Numbered from the stretch's first letter, positions 25,413 to 35,855 are shown. The stretch is 64,000 nucleotides of DNA from Nocardia abscessus NBRC 100374 (GCF_000308455.1 NZ_BAFP01000063.1:1-64000); one strand, 5' to 3'. Translations and numbers: made by a program. The notes: generated by a model from the letters alone, not told the origin.

Positions 25413-27116
25413 CTACTTCTTCTCCACGCGGTCGGGCGGCGCCTGCAGTGGGGGCTTGTCCCGGAGAAATGTCTCGAAAGCATCAAGGTCGGTCGGGCCC
25501 GCCGCGGTATCGGCGCCTTCGGTGAAGACGGTGAACCCGTCACCCCCGGAAGCGAGGAAGCTGTTGGTGGTGATCCGGTAGGTGGCGACGGGGTTGAGCG
25601 GCTGCCCGCCGACGCGGACGCTGTCCGCGATCACCTTCGCGCCCTTGGGGGCGGTGGCGGAGTATGTGTAGGTGATACCGGCGGGGGAGAGGATGGTCGG
25701 CTTCGCGGGGTCGTTCCACTGTTGTTCCAGCAGACGCAGGATCTGGCTGCCGGTCAGCGTCAGCGTGACGACCTGGTTGCCGAACGGCTGGACGGTGAAG
25801 ATGTCGCCGTAGGTGATCGGCCCCTGCTTCAGGTCGGCGCGCACACCGCCGGGGTTCATGAAGGCCGCGACCGCGGAGGCGGGGCCCGCGGTGACCGACA
25901 GCATGGAATCGGCGATCACCTCGCCGAGCGGTGAGGTGCCGGCCTGGCCGGGGCCGTGTGGAAGGGCATCCGCGGTCGCGCCGACGACGCGGCCCGCCCG
26001 GGGCCGGGACTGCTCGGTGTAGAAATCGATCAGAGCGGTCGTCGGAGCGTCGGGTGTGACCTCGCGGGTCACGACCCGGTTCACCGCCGAGGCCTGCACG
26101 CCGTCGCTGCCGAAACGCAGTGTGACATCGGTGATGAGCCGTCCGTACGAGGCCGCCTGCGTGATCACTTTGCCGCCGACGGTGCACACGTAGGGCTGAT
26201 GGCTGTGGGCGGTGAACACCGCCCGGACCGCGGGGTCGATCCGCTCGGCCAGCCCCGTCACGTTCGGGGTGACGTTCGCGCATCCGTTGTAGTCCAGCGG
26301 CGCGTCCCGCTCGGGTCGCTGGGCGCCTCCGTCGTGCACCAGCGCCACGATGGTTTCGGCGCCCGCCGCCTTCATCTCCGGCACGTAGCGGTTGATCGCG
26401 GCGGCTTCGTCGCCGAAGTGATAGCCCCGGATGCCCTCGGGCAGCACGATATTCGCGGTATCGGGCGTCACCGTCCCGATCACGCCGATCCGGTGCCCGC
26501 CCACCTCCAGCGAGGTCCACGGACGCAGCGCGGGCGGCAGGTTGCCCTGCGCGTCGGCCACGTTCGCGGCCAGGTACGGGAACCCGGCACCGGTGAACGG
26601 GGCGCCGGGCGAGCATCCGTCGAGAGCGCAGCCACCTTGCTGCAGGCGCGCCAATTCCCGGACGCCCTCGTCGAATTCGTGGTTGCCGACCGCCGACGCG
26701 GCGACTCCGGTGTTGTTCAGGAAGGTGATCGTCGGCTCGTCGTGGAACAGCGCCGACACCAACGGGCTCGCTCCGATGTTGTCTCCCGCCGCCAGCACGG
26801 CGCTGGACGGATAGGCGGCCTTCAGCCGGGCAAGATGCGTGGCGAGGTAGGCGGCGCCGCCCGCGTCGTGTCCGGCGATCTTCCCGGTGGATCCGCCCGG
26901 CGGCTGGAGATGTCCGTGCAGGTCGTTGAATCCGAACAGGTGCACCTCGTCCGGCTGCGCGGGACGTAGGTCGTTCGTCGAGATCAACGGCACGATCTGT
27001 GCCGCCGTCGACGAGCCGGGACCGGCGCCGGGATCGGACGTCGTGCCGCAACCCCCCACCAGACCGACACCGACAAGACCGGCAAGAACCACGGCGATGC
27101 GACGGCGCGCTCTCAT
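25413..27116 (-). CDS. Bifunctional metallophosphatase/5'-nucleotidase lipoprotein
   Basis: 567 aa. Signal peptide with lipobox LVGGC (Cys near residue 23). The calcineurin-like metallophosphoesterase domain shows FGFNDLHGHL, AAGDNIGASPL, GNHEFDEG and AHSHQPY, the usual metal ligands. The C-terminal 5'-nucleotidase domain (from about 365) shows NPGGVRADL and SFLASGGDGFTVF. It would act on the outer face of the membrane to release phosphate and nucleosides. The length agrees with UshA/YfkN-type enzymes. Monocistronic by context; the heme oxygenase gene ends 86 bp upstream. Confidence 0.88.
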   Translation of the reverse strand: MRARRRIAVVLAGLVGVGLVGGCGTTSDPGAGPGSSTAAQIVPLISTNDLRPAQPDEVHLFGFNDLHGHLQPPGGSTGKIAGHDAGGAAYLATHLARLKAAYPSSAVLAAGDNIGASPLVSALFHDEPTITFLNNTGVAASAVGNHEFDEGVRELARLQQGGCALDGCSPGAPFTGAGFPYLAANVADAQGNLPPALRPWTSLEVGGHRIGVIGTVTPDTANIVLPEGIRGYHFGDEAAAINRYVPEMKAAGAETIVALVHDGGAQRPERDAPLDYNGCANVTPNVTGLAERIDPAVRAVFTAHSHQPYVCTVGGKVITQAASYGRLITDVTLRFGSDGVQASAVNRVVTREVTPDAPTTALIDFYTEQSRPRAGRVVGATADALPHGPGQAGTSPLGEVIADSMLSVTAGPASAVAAFMNPGGVRADLKQGPITYGDIFTVQPFGNQVVTLTLTGSQILRLLEQQWNDPAKPTILSPAGITYTYSATAPKGAKVIADSVRVGGQPLNPVATYRITTNSFLASGGDGFTVFTEGADTAAGPTDLDAFETFLRDKPPLQAPPDRVEKK

Positions 27117-27201
27117 ACCACGACTGTCCCATGTCTCCGGCGTTCGCGCACGACGGCCGAAATTCCGCGTGCCACAGCGACGATGGGCTCGGCCCGGCCC
27201 G

Positions 27202-27858
27202 CTATTGAGCGGCGGGGAACTCCTCGGCGAGCTCCTCGAACACCGCGCTGTTCAGCGCGAAGGCGCGCTGACCCTCGTCGAGTACGCGGCGGCGTTCCAG
27301 ATCGTCCAGCGGCAGGCGATCGAGCAGGCTGCGGTATTCGCGCTTGAACGCCGCGGGGTTGCCGACGCCGTCGAAGACGTAGAAGCGCACGCCGTCGCCG
27401 CGATGCGGCAGGTTCCACAGCTTTTCCGCGGTGCCGCGGATGACCTGTCCGCCCGACAGGTCGCCGAGGTAGCGGGTGTAGTGGTGGGCGATGTACCCGG
27501 CGGGCCAGTCGCGCGCGCACTCATCGATGCGCTCGGCGTAGGCCGCGGTCGCGGGCAGCGGCTCCAGACCGGTGTGCCAGCCGGGACCGATGAGATGTGC
27601 GAGGTCGCGTTCGAGTTCCGCGGTGCGGGCGAGCTCGGGCCGGATGAACGGCCCGGCGACCGGATCATCGGCGAGTGTCTTCCAGCGACCCTCGAGCGCG
27701 CGGTAGATGAACCAGAGCTGACCGGTGTAGCGGTGATACGAGTCCACGCCGAGCGAGCCGCCGAGCATGTCGCTCATGAAGCGGGAGTTCTCCGCCTCCG
27801 CATGCTGGCGCGCGGTGGCGGTGCGGATCTGCGTCGAGAACGGTACTGCTTCCGACAT
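27202..27858 (-). CDS. Biliverdin-producing heme oxygenase
   Basis: 218 aa, ATG with GAGGTG upstream. His19 in TARQHAEAE is the likely proximal heme ligand, and YLGDLSGGQVIRGTAEK contains the conserved distal-helix glycine motif GDLSGG. The length and all-helical pattern are those of HmuO/HO-1. The enzyme opens heme to biliverdin, CO and iron, which provides iron from host or environmental heme. No heme transporter genes adjoin it. The assignment is firm. Confidence 0.9.
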   Translation of the reverse strand: MSEAVPFSTQIRTATARQHAEAENSRFMSDMLGGSLGVDSYHRYTGQLWFIYRALEGRWKTLADDPVAGPFIRPELARTAELERDLAHLIGPGWHTGLEPLPATAAYAERIDECARDWPAGYIAHHYTRYLGDLSGGQVIRGTAEKLWNLPHRGDGVRFYVFDGVGNPAAFKREYRSLLDRLPLDDLERRRVLDEGQRAFALNSAVFEELAEEFPAAQ

Positions 27859-27964
27859 GCCCGAACCACCTCACCTCAACCGGGGCCGCCGCCGATTCGG
27901 GCCGCCCTGACCAGTTCGATAAGAGGGTACCGGGCGGGCGTTCGGCGCGCATGCACCTCGCGCC

Positions 27965-29503
27965 TCAGCGCGCGGGCGCCGACCGGCGGCGACGCCGCAC
28001 GATCGGGCGGCGCAGCGAGCCGAACCGGCGCAGGATCCGCGGCCTGCGCACAGTGCGGTCGCACCACTCACCGAGCGTGACCCCCGCCGCCAGCGCGCAG
28101 CCGATGCCGAAGGCCGACAGCAGCTGGTTGCCACCGATCAGCAGTTCGTCGTTGAGCAGGGCGTAGAGCCCGCGGTAGACCTTGAGGCCGGGTAGCAGCG
28201 GGGTGATGCCCGCGACGGCGACGACCAGCGGGGGCGTCAGCGCGCGGCGGGCCATCAGGCCACCGGCCAGGCCGACCAGCGTCGCGGCGACGCCGGAGGA
28301 GATCACGGGGCCGAATCCGGCCTGCTGGATGAGCAGGAAACAGATGGTGCCCGCGGCGCCACTGCCCGCGGCCGCCGCGAGGGCCCGGCGTTCGGCGTAG
28401 CAGGCGAGCGCGAACGCCAGGGCGGCGACCGCACCGGCCAGGATCTTCACCGGCAGGTCGGTGATGTCGCGGGCGGAGGACAGGTAGACCGGTGGCACGG
28501 TGGCGTCGAGGAGATCGGCGACGTGCAGGGTGAGCGCGATGCCCGCGATGATGCCGCCGGTCATCATCATCACCTCGAGCATGCGGGCCGTCGCGGTGAT
28601 CGGCGCACCGGTTATCGCGTCCTGCACCGAGCCGACCAGCTGTAATCCGCTGAGCAGCACGGTGATTCCGGCGGCGATGATCAGGGTCGGGTCGACGTCG
28701 ATCTGCAAACGCGCGGCCAGGCTCGCCAGCACGATGGCCGGCATCGCCGCGATGGCCCCGCCCACCATGTGCTGGAAGAAGAACGGCAGCCCGTAGCGGT
28801 TGAGGACGCGATTGGTGCGGTCGATCGCCGCGGTGGTCGCGAAACTGACCGCGGCCACCAGCGCGCCCGCGCCGAGCAGCGCGGCGATCGCCGCCGCCAT
28901 CAGCGACCACGCGGCGGTGGCGGTCCACCGGTGGTACGGATGCGGCGCCGAGGTGATCGCGTCGAGCGCTGCGCGGGCCTGGTTCGGGGGGACCACTTCG
29001 TTGCGGATCCGGCGGGTGAGCCGGTCCACGGCGGCGAGCCGGGTGAAATCGAGGGCGCGATAGTGCACGATCCGCATGGTGCTGGCCGGGGGCAGTGCCG
29101 GCCCGCGGTCGGCCCAGATGCGGATGGCGTCGTAGGTGACGTCGATGCTGCAGCGCGACAGCCCGTAGGTGGCGGCGATGAACCGCACCGTCGTTGTGGT
29201 GTCGACCACGCCGGTGCCGGAGGCGAGCACCACTTCACCGACTCGGACCGCGAGATCGAGGACTTCGGCGACCCGGGCGTCGTCGGTGAGATCGATCGGC
29301 TGCAACGGCGTCGGCGCCGTGACGATGGTGTCCGCGGTCGCCTGCCGGTCCGCGACCAGCAGGCCGACGGCCTGGCTGACGACGGGGATCGGCCGGGCGC
29401 GTCGCAGGCGAAGCCCGCGACGCCAGCCGAGGTGATCCACCCGTGCGGTGGTGACATCGCCTACGGAAGATGCGTCAGGACCCATGGAGGCGAACCTAGT
29501 CAT
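27965..29503 (-). CDS. Threonine/serine exporter family protein (ThrE)
   Basis: 512 aa. The cytoplasmic N-terminal half-domain (LDLAVRVGEVVLASGTGVVD, followed by VRFIAATYGLSRCSIDVTYD) is typical of ThrE/DUF1212 proteins. About ten hydrophobic segments follow between residues 200 and 480, then an Arg-rich C-terminus. It exports threonine and serine by proton antiport in Corynebacterium relatives. No good ribosome binding site is seen; ATG 29503 and ATG 29485 are both possible. It is divergent from the LLM oxidoreductase behind a KstR-like site, which could influence both. Confidence 0.85.
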   Translation of the reverse strand: MTRFASMGPDASSVGDVTTARVDHLGWRRGLRLRRARPIPVVSQAVGLLVADRQATADTIVTAPTPLQPIDLTDDARVAEVLDLAVRVGEVVLASGTGVVDTTTTVRFIAATYGLSRCSIDVTYDAIRIWADRGPALPPASTMRIVHYRALDFTRLAAVDRLTRRIRNEVVPPNQARAALDAITSAPHPYHRWTATAAWSLMAAAIAALLGAGALVAAVSFATTAAIDRTNRVLNRYGLPFFFQHMVGGAIAAMPAIVLASLAARLQIDVDPTLIIAAGITVLLSGLQLVGSVQDAITGAPITATARMLEVMMMTGGIIAGIALTLHVADLLDATVPPVYLSSARDITDLPVKILAGAVAALAFALACYAERRALAAAAGSGAAGTICFLLIQQAGFGPVISSGVAATLVGLAGGLMARRALTPPLVVAVAGITPLLPGLKVYRGLYALLNDELLIGGNQLLSAFGIGCALAAGVTLGEWCDRTVRRPRILRRFGSLRRPIVRRRRRSAPAR

Positions 29504-29588
29504 CCGATGTGCCGTTGGCATCCGTGCGGGTGGGCGCGGGCGTGCCGGTCCCGGCTCCGTCCCCCTTGGTCGGACCGGCGAATCGTGG

Positions 29589-29602
29589 TAGAACTTGTTC
29601 TA
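29589..29602. promoter_or_regulatory. Perfect KstR-like operator TAGAACTTGTTCTA
   Basis: A perfect 6-2-6 palindrome that fits TnnAACnnGTTnnA, the consensus for the cholesterol regulator KstR in mycobacteria. It lies 24 bp upstream of the LLM oxidoreductase start and about 85 bp from the ThrE start. KstR itself is not encoded in the window. Confidence 0.65.
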
Positions 29603-29626
29603 ATTTCGGCGATGGGAGCGCGTACG

Positions 29627-30481
29627 GTGCGGTACGGAATCGTGTTGTTCACCAGCGATCGGGGCATCACCCCCGCGGATGCGGCGGTGGCCGCCGAACG
29701 TGCCGGTTTCGACACGTTCTATGTCCCCGAGCACACCCACATCCCCGTGGTCCGCGCGGCGGCGCATCCGCGCACCGGCGACGCGAGCCTGCCCGACGAC
29801 CGCTACCTGCGGACCCTCGACCCGTGGGTCGCGCTCGGCACCGCCGCGTCGGTGACCGAGCGCATCGGGTTGTCCACCGCGGTGGCGCTGCCCGCCGAAC
29901 ATCACCCGATCACGCTGGCCAAGACCATCGCCTCGCTGGACCATCTGTCCGGCGGCCGGGTCAGCCTGGGCGTCGGATTCGGCTGGAACACCGACGAATT
30001 GGCCCACCACGGCGTGCCGGCGGGCAAGCGCAGGACCGTGCTGCGCGAGCATCTGGAGGCGATGCGCGTGCTCTGGACCGAGGAGGAGGCCGACTTCGAC
30101 GGCGAGTTCGTCGAGTTCGGGGCGAGCTGGTCCTGGCCGAAGCCGGTGCAGAAGCGCATCCCGGTCCTGCTCGGCGCGGCCGGCACCGAGAAGAACTTCA
30201 CCTGGCTGGCGAAGCACGCCGACGGATGGATCACCACGCCGACCGAGGACGGCTTGGACCAGAAGATCGACCTGCTGCACCGCGTGTGGCGCGAGCACGA
30301 GCGCGCGGGCACCCCCGAGGTCGTCGCGCTCGCCGGTCGGCACGACGCCGAGCAGCTGGCTCGCTGGGCCGAATTCGGCGTCACCGAAGTCGTTTTCGGG
30401 CTGCCGGACCGCCCGGCGGAGGATGTGCGGGCCTACCTCACCCGGTTGGCCGGGAAACTCGGGATCGAGCACATCGGGTGA
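29627..30481 (+). CDS. LLM-class F420-dependent oxidoreductase
   Basis: 284 aa from GTG 29627 (GGGAG eight bases upstream), the position where family members normally begin (VRYGIVLFTSDRGITPADAA); an ATG five codons earlier is possible. The luciferase-like barrel is clear: FDTFYVPEHTHIP, GTAASVTERIGLSTAVALPA, LDHLSGGRVSLGVGFGWN and AKHADGWITTPTEDG. F420-dependent enzymes of this group reduce or oxidise diverse substrates; a KstR-like site in the promoter suggests a role in steroid or related lipid breakdown. That role is inference. Confidence 0.85.
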   Translation: MRYGIVLFTSDRGITPADAAVAAERAGFDTFYVPEHTHIPVVRAAAHPRTGDASLPDDRYLRTLDPWVALGTAASVTERIGLSTAVALPAEHHPITLAKTIASLDHLSGGRVSLGVGFGWNTDELAHHGVPAGKRRTVLREHLEAMRVLWTEEEADFDGEFVEFGASWSWPKPVQKRIPVLLGAAGTEKNFTWLAKHADGWITTPTEDGLDQKIDLLHRVWREHERAGTPEVVALAGRHDAEQLARWAEFGVTEVVFGLPDRPAEDVRAYLTRLAGKLGIEHIG

Positions 30482-30510
30482 CGCGCTGAACGCGTGACCC
30501 GGAGGACCTC

Positions 30511-30535
30511 CCGAGCCCGAGCCCGAGCCCGAGCC
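30511..30535. repeat. Hexanucleotide tandem repeat (CCGAGC)4
   Basis: Four exact units between the convergent LLM oxidoreductase and VWA genes. A short microsatellite that may vary in copy number between strains. Confidence 0.8.
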
Positions 30536-30570
30536 GACCTGCCCGTCACCCGGCTGACGGCCGGACGCGG

Positions 30571-32466
30571 CTAGCCGCGTCGGCGCAGCACCAGCACGCC
30601 CGCGATGACACCGACCACGACGACGGCGATGGCGCCGAGACCCGCGACGAGCAGCCATTCGCTCCGTGACTCCGTTGCCGCGTCCGCGGCGGCCACCGCG
30701 TCGGTGCGCTGCGCGACCCGCTGAGTGTCGGCCTTCTCCCCGAAGACGCCGTCGGCGACGCCGGAGGAGTACGTCGGCCCGGGTTCCCGACCGCCGGTGA
30801 CGGTCAGGTCCAGCCGGATCGGCACCGGCGCCGCGTCGCCCTGCTCGAAGGTCGAGCCGACTTTCACCGCGATGTAGTACCAGCCCGGCACCGATTGCCT
30901 GCGGGCCTTGATGTCGTCGGCGGTCCGATTGGCGTAGCGCACGGGTACCGTCGCCCTCGCGTCCTTCGTCGGCAGCACGGTGTCGGTGCCGGTGTAGGCG
31001 GAGAAATCGGACTCGATCTCCTGGCGGATCGGGCTGTAGAGCGTGGTGCGGATATTGGAGATGTTGTCCAGTCCGCGCCCGCCGTTGCCGCCGTAGTGCA
31101 CCCGGTAGGCCAGGCCCTGGCCCCAGTCGAGCCGGACACGGTAGAACACGAACTCGCCTTGCCGCAGGGTATCGGTGTAGCGACCACTGCCCGGCAGCGG
31201 TGCGGCCACGTTGAACGATCCGCCACCGGTCACAGGCGTGCCGGAACCGGTGGGCTCGGTGAATGCCGTGGGCGTGGTGGCAGCCGCCGGGCCAGGGTCG
31301 GTCGCCCCGGGCTCGATACCGACCAGCAACTCGACCGGTAGGCGCTCCGGGACGCCCGCCGAGACCTTGTCCCAGGTCACGGCGAAGGAGTAGCGGCCGC
31401 CTCCGCGGCACTTGTCCCCGCTCGCGCTGCCGCTGCGCTCTTTGGTCGCGCCGTCCCAGGTCTTGGCGATGGTGAGCGCCGCACCGTCACTGGATTTGGT
31501 GGTCAGCTCGGATTCGAAGGCATGGCAATCCTGACCGTCCGCGCCGTATACGCGTAGTTGCAAGGTGTTCAGATCCTCGGTCACGGAGACGTCCCGGACG
31601 CGCGGGAACGACACCGTCCCACTGAAGTAGGCGGTCGCCCCCGCGGGCACGTCGACGGACCAGTACCTCTTCTCCTGCCGGCCGATGGTGTCGAGATATT
31701 GGCCGGGCGCGGCGACCGGCGCGGTGTCGTGCGAGCCGGTGCCGGTGATCGGTATTCCCGCGGCGCGGTAGTTGCGCAGAGCGGCGGCGCTCACGCGCGG
31801 CAGCACCCGCTCCAGTGCGCGACCGTCGGCCGCGTCGGTGTAGGTGCCGCCGGTGGCCTGTGCCATGCAGGTCAGCTGGTTGCGGGCGGCGGGGTCCACC
31901 GCGAACCCGATGGCGTGCACGACCAGATCGATGCCGCGCTGCTTCACTTCCCGTGCGATGTCGCACGCGTCGGGTGGAGCGCAGGTGTCCTCACCGTCGG
32001 AGACCAGCACGATCGAGCGTGGACCCGGGCCGGGCATGGCATCGGCGGCTTGCCGCAGCGCGGGACCCATGGGCGTCCAGCCGCGCGCCTGGATGCCGTC
32101 GACGGCGGTGGTCAGCGCGGCCTTGTCGAGCGGATCGGCACGCCGCAGCAGGTGGACGTCCCGGCATCCGGCGGCCTTCTCCGCCTCGGCGTTCCCGGTG
32201 CCCGTGCCGTAGGCGACGAGGCCGACCTTCGACTCGGCGGGCGCGGCCGCGACGAACGCGCGCACCGCGTTCTTCGCCGCATCCATCATGGTGCCCGCCG
32301 GGTCCGGCCGCTGCATCGATCCGGAGGCGTCCAGGATCAGCATGGTCGGCGCGTACCGCGGTGGCTGCTCGGTCCGGTCCGGCTGTGCCGCCGCGCCGGG
32401 CGCGGCGAGTGCCGCACCGATCAGGCAGGCGGTGAGCACGGCGATGAGCTGGGTGAATCTCGGCAT
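30571..32466 (-). CDS. Membrane-anchored VWA-domain protein
   Basis: 631 aa; ATG 32466 with GAGG upstream. Signal peptide ending near APGAAAQ. VWA domain (about 38-215) with the complete metal site DASGSM, later TPMGPAL and VSDGEDTC. The following 330 residues contain beta-rich repeats (YWSVDVPAGATAYFSGT; FVFYRVRLDWGQGLAYRV) of unknown type. A C-terminal membrane helix and RRRG tail anchor the protein, so most of it is outside the cell. VWA domains bind partner proteins through Mg2+. No partner gene is evident nearby. Confidence 0.8.
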   Translation of the reverse strand: MPRFTQLIAVLTACLIGAALAAPGAAAQPDRTEQPPRYAPTMLILDASGSMQRPDPAGTMMDAAKNAVRAFVAAAPAESKVGLVAYGTGTGNAEAEKAAGCRDVHLLRRADPLDKAALTTAVDGIQARGWTPMGPALRQAADAMPGPGPRSIVLVSDGEDTCAPPDACDIAREVKQRGIDLVVHAIGFAVDPAARNQLTCMAQATGGTYTDAADGRALERVLPRVSAAALRNYRAAGIPITGTGSHDTAPVAAPGQYLDTIGRQEKRYWSVDVPAGATAYFSGTVSFPRVRDVSVTEDLNTLQLRVYGADGQDCHAFESELTTKSSDGAALTIAKTWDGATKERSGSASGDKCRGGGRYSFAVTWDKVSAGVPERLPVELLVGIEPGATDPGPAAATTPTAFTEPTGSGTPVTGGGSFNVAAPLPGSGRYTDTLRQGEFVFYRVRLDWGQGLAYRVHYGGNGGRGLDNISNIRTTLYSPIRQEIESDFSAYTGTDTVLPTKDARATVPVRYANRTADDIKARRQSVPGWYYIAVKVGSTFEQGDAAPVPIRLDLTVTGGREPGPTYSSGVADGVFGEKADTQRVAQRTDAVAAADAATESRSEWLLVAGLGAIAVVVVGVIAGVLVLRRRG

Positions 32467-32619
32467 GATCCTCGTCGATGGTTCGCCTGCGATGTCGCAC
32501 GGCACGGCAATTCGGTCCCGGTGACCGTATTGGCCGGTCGCGCCGCCGCGCGAGTCGAACTGCCCTCGGACGGGAAGTGGCCCGCGCGAATCGGCTTCGC
32601 GCGGACCACCGAGACACCG

Positions 32620-34254
32620 TCAGCGCAGGTCGCGCCTGCGGAACGCGGCGATGCCGACGACGAGCAGGAGTGCCGCGCTCGCGAGCAGCCACAGCACGGG
32701 CTGCGCCTGGAACTCGGCGCCGGGCACCTTCGGCGGATGGACGAAGGGCACCAGATCGACCATCCATTGCGGTAGGCCGTCCAGCGAACCGACGAAGAAG
32801 ATCACCACCATGGCGCTGAGCACACCCCACGCGATCGGGGCGAACCGCGGTGCGACCCCGTAGAGCGCCACCGCGATGCCGGTGACGACCCAGACCGCGG
32901 GCACCTGCACGGCCGCGGCGCCGATCGACTGCGCGAGCTTCGTGCCGAGGTCGCCGTCCGAGGCGCCGTAGACGACGCCGATCGCCACACCGGAGACCAG
33001 CAGTGCCGCCGCGGGCCCGAGCAGCGCGAAGCCGATGTGGCTGAGCGCGTAACGAACACGGCCGACGGCGCCGGAGAGGGTGGCCTCGACCCGCGCGCTG
33101 GACTCCTCGTCGTGCAGCCGCAGCGCGGCGGAGATCGAGTAGGCGGACGCGGCCGCGGCCAGCATCGTGATCGCGTAGGTGATGAAGGAATCCTGCAGCT
33201 GCTGTGAGCCGCCCATCCGGGTGACCATGTCACGGATGGACGCGCTGCCGTCGAGCATGTCGCCGACGCTGTTCACCGCACCGCCGATCAGCAACCCGTA
33301 GAGGGCGAAGCCCACCGTCCACGCCAGCAGGGTGCCGCGCTGCAATCGCCACGCCAGACCGAGCGGGCCGGACAAGCCCGGCGCCGCGGCGCGCGGTCCC
33401 GGACGCTCCGCGATGAGCCCCGAACCGACGTCGCGGTTGCCGAGCAACGTGTACGCGCCCGCGGTCCCCAGCACCGCGACGGCGGCGAACGGGATCAGCA
33501 CCCACCAGCGTTCGTCGGCGTACGGGCGGATCTGCAAGGACCATCCGATCGGCGAGAACCAGGACAGCACGCCGTTTCCGGCATCGCCGACCGCCCGCAG
33601 CGCGAAGGCCGCGCCGAGGGCGCTGAACGCGACACCGCGCGCCAGTCGCGCACCGGCGCTCACCTGGGCGGCGACCGCGGCGACGGCGGCCCAGACGATG
33701 CCCGACGCCGCCAAGGCCGCGCCGAAGGCCACCGATCCCGCGCCGGGCAGGTCGGCGGCGTAGAGCGACAGGGCGCACACGACTCCGGCGAGCAGCGCCC
33801 CCGCGTAGGTCATGATCAGGGTGGCGGTGAGGCCCGCGTAGCGTCCGATGCTGGTGGCGCCCACCAGCTCCGCGCGTCCGGTCTCCTCCTCGACCCTGGT
33901 GTGCCGGATCACCGTGAGCACCGTGGCGATGGCGATCATGGTGTACATGGCGCCGGCTTTCCAGGTGCCGATCGATCCGAGCGCGGAGCTGAACACCGGA
34001 CCGTACATGGCGATCAGTGCGGGGCTGTCGGCCGTGGTGCGCGCGAAGCTGTCCAGAGAGGCCTGGTTGTCGTACAGGTCCTTCACGCTGACGACCTGGA
34101 ACGCGGGCATCAGCCCGATGAGTAGCGTCCACAGTGGCAGCACGATCCGGTCGCGCCGCAGGTACAGCCGCAGCAGTCGCCCGGTGCCCGCGAAGTCGCC
34201 GGATACGCCGAATGCCGGTATCGCTGTGGCGCGGCCGGCGGTGGCGGTGGTCAT
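32620..34254 (-). CDS. ABC exporter permease (polyketide-antibiotic exporter type)
   Basis: 544 aa with about twelve hydrophobic segments, matching the large two-half permeases annotated as exporters of polyketide antibiotics (tetronasin-type). [20 protein letters not shown] opens the first half, and a soluble joint near residue 295 leads to the second. Its ATG overlaps the stop of the ATPase gene (ATGA), so the two are translationally coupled. With the ATPase and the TetR regulator it forms a complete drug or lipid export operon. Confidence 0.85.
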   Translation of the reverse strand: MTTATAGRATAIPAFGVSGDFAGTGRLLRLYLRRDRIVLPLWTLLIGLMPAFQVVSVKDLYDNQASLDSFARTTADSPALIAMYGPVFSSALGSIGTWKAGAMYTMIAIATVLTVIRHTRVEEETGRAELVGATSIGRYAGLTATLIMTYAGALLAGVVCALSLYAADLPGAGSVAFGAALAASGIVWAAVAAVAAQVSAGARLARGVAFSALGAAFALRAVGDAGNGVLSWFSPIGWSLQIRPYADERWWVLIPFAAVAVLGTAGAYTLLGNRDVGSGLIAERPGPRAAAPGLSGPLGLAWRLQRGTLLAWTVGFALYGLLIGGAVNSVGDMLDGSASIRDMVTRMGGSQQLQDSFITYAITMLAAAASAYSISAALRLHDEESSARVEATLSGAVGRVRYALSHIGFALLGPAAALLVSGVAIGVVYGASDGDLGTKLAQSIGAAAVQVPAVWVVTGIAVALYGVAPRFAPIAWGVLSAMVVIFFVGSLDGLPQWMVDLVPFVHPPKVPGAEFQAQPVLWLLASAALLLVVGIAAFRRRDLR

Positions 34255-35183
34255 GCTCGCACCTTCTCCCCGGTGTCCGCGGTGGACTCGGCGTCGTGGC
34301 CGTCGACGTGGTAGTGCCGCAGGAACAGCTCCTCGAGCGTCGGCGGCGTGCTGGTCAGGCTGCGCACGCCGGCATCGCCGAGCACCCGGATCAGCTCGCC
34401 CAGGTGCTCGTTGTCGACCTGGCAGCGCAGCGTGTGGTCGTCGAATTCGATGTCCTCCACGCCCGGGATGCGGCTGAGATCGCCTGCGTCGCCGATCAAT
34501 TCGGCGGTGATCGAGGTGCGCGAGAGGTGGCGCAGATCCGACAGCGAGCCGCTCTCCACCGTGCGCCCGGCCCGGATGATGGTCACCCGCTCACACAGCA
34601 CTTCGACCTCGGACAGGATGTGACTGGACAGCAGGACGGTGGCGCCGCGCTCTTGCGCCTCGTGCACGCACTCCCGGAAGACCTGCTCCATCAGCGGGTC
34701 CAGACCCGAGGTCGGCTCGTCGAGCAGCAGCAGCCGCACGTCCGAGGCCAGCGCGGCGACCAGCGCGACCTTCTGGCGGTTGCCCTTGGAGTAGGTGCGT
34801 GCCTTCTTGCGCGGATCCAGGTCGAAGCGCTCGATCAGCTCGTCGCGCCGTTGCGCGTTGATGCCGCCGCGCATCCGGGCCAGCAGGTCGATGGTCTCGC
34901 CACCGGAAAGCGACGGCCAGAGCGTGACATCGCCTGGGACGTAAGCCAATTCGCGGTGCAAGGCGATCGCGTCGGCCCACGGGTCGCGGCCGAACAGCCG
35001 GGTCTGTCCTCCCGTGGCGCGCAGGATGCCGAGCAGCACCCGGATGGTGGTGGACTTGCCCGCGCCATTGGGGCCGAGGAAGCCGTGGATCTCGCCGTCG
35101 GCGACCGTGAGGTCGAGGCCGTCCAGCGCGGTGACGTGACCGAAAGTCTTGCGGAGGCCGCGGACTTCGATGATGTCGGACAT
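34251..35183 (-). CDS. ABC exporter ATP-binding protein
   Basis: 310 aa. Walker [10 protein letters not shown] (about 37-45), signature segment [12 protein letters not shown], Walker [13 protein letters not shown] and the switch His in [12 protein letters not shown] 35183 has AAGGAGA five bases upstream; a GTG one codon earlier is less likely. The start overlaps the TetR stop by one base (TGATG), and the stop overlaps the permease start. The C-terminal extension is typical of DrrA-like ATPases of drug exporters. Confidence 0.9.
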   Translation of the reverse strand: MSDIIEVRGLRKTFGHVTALDGLDLTVADGEIHGFLGPNGAGKSTTIRVLLGILRATGGQTRLFGRDPWADAIALHRELAYVPGDVTLWPSLSGGETIDLLARMRGGINAQRRDELIERFDLDPRKKARTYSKGNRQKVALVAALASDVRLLLLDEPTSGLDPLMEQVFRECVHEAQERGATVLLSSHILSEVEVLCERVTIIRAGRTVESGSLSDLRHLSRTSITAELIGDAGDLSRIPGVEDIEFDDHTLRCQVDNEHLGELIRVLGDAGVRSLTSTPPTLEELFLRHYHVDGHDAESTADTGEKVRA

Positions 35184-35836
35184 CACTTCTCCTTGGTGAA
35201 TGTGTCCAAGATCGTGGAATCGGTGAGCAGACCCTGGGTGTAGAACTCCAGGGCTGGTGGGGTGAGTTCTTCGGTGAGGTCGCGAATCGCCTTGCGAAAG
35301 TCGATCTTTTCGTCGCGGTGCTGGCGCATCTGCATGTACAGCAGGGTGGCGCCGACGTTCAGCATCATCAGATATCGGGCGCGCGCCGCCGGGTCGCGAC
35401 TCGGCTTGATCGTGCCCGCCTCGACCGCCTGCTCCAGATATCCCTCGGCGTCGGCGGCCATGTGCTCGAACAGTGATTCCGCCATCGGTCCGCCCGCCTG
35501 CAGGCTGCGCACCATATAGGCGACCAGTGGCGCGTAGGACTCGATCTCGGCGAGGGCGTCGAGCATGCCCGCCTTGACCGATGACGCGGTGATCGCCTTG
35601 ACCTTCTCGTCGCGGATCAACTGCAGCACCCGGTCGTCGCAGGCGGCGCGCAGGCCGTCCTTGGAACCGAAGTGATGGTTGACCAACCCGGGCGAGACGC
35701 CGGCGGCGGCGGCGATCTTACGGACCCCGACTTGGAATCCGTGCTCGCCGAACACCTCGATCGCGGTATCGCGAATCCGCGCCGCGGTGGTCAGATCTTC
35801 GGGGGATCCTTGCGAAACGGGCTGTTGGTTAAACAC
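35183..35836 (-). CDS. TetR-family regulator of the ABC exporter
   Basis: 217 aa. HTH at about residues 18-62 ([40 protein letters not shown]). It is the first gene of the TetR-ATPase-permease operon and has an imperfect palindrome right at its promoter, so autorepression released by the exported compound is likely. The ligand domain has no recognisable specificity. Confidence 0.88.
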   Translation of the reverse strand: MFNQQPVSQGSPEDLTTAARIRDTAIEVFGEHGFQVGVRKIAAAAGVSPGLVNHHFGSKDGLRAACDDRVLQLIRDEKVKAITASSVKAGMLDALAEIESYAPLVAYMVRSLQAGGPMAESLFEHMAADAEGYLEQAVEAGTIKPSRDPAARARYLMMLNVGATLLYMQMRQHRDEKIDFRKAIRDLTEELTPPALEFYTQGLLTDSTILDTFTKEK

Positions 35837-35837
35837 A

Positions 35838-35855
35838 TGTTCAGTATATTAAACA
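35838..35855. promoter_or_regulatory. Probable TetR operator TGTTCAGTATATTAAACA
   Basis: An 18-bp imperfect palindrome (TGTT...AACA arms, TATA centre) begins two bases from the TetR start, in an AT-rich patch that also looks like a promoter -10 region. A second AAACA/TGTT-like half occurs beside it (35831-35836). Confidence 0.55.

Noticed and set aside
30511..30535. Hexamer repeat considered as part of a CRISPR-like array
   Set aside because: Units of 6 bp without spacers; no CRISPR array is present in the window.
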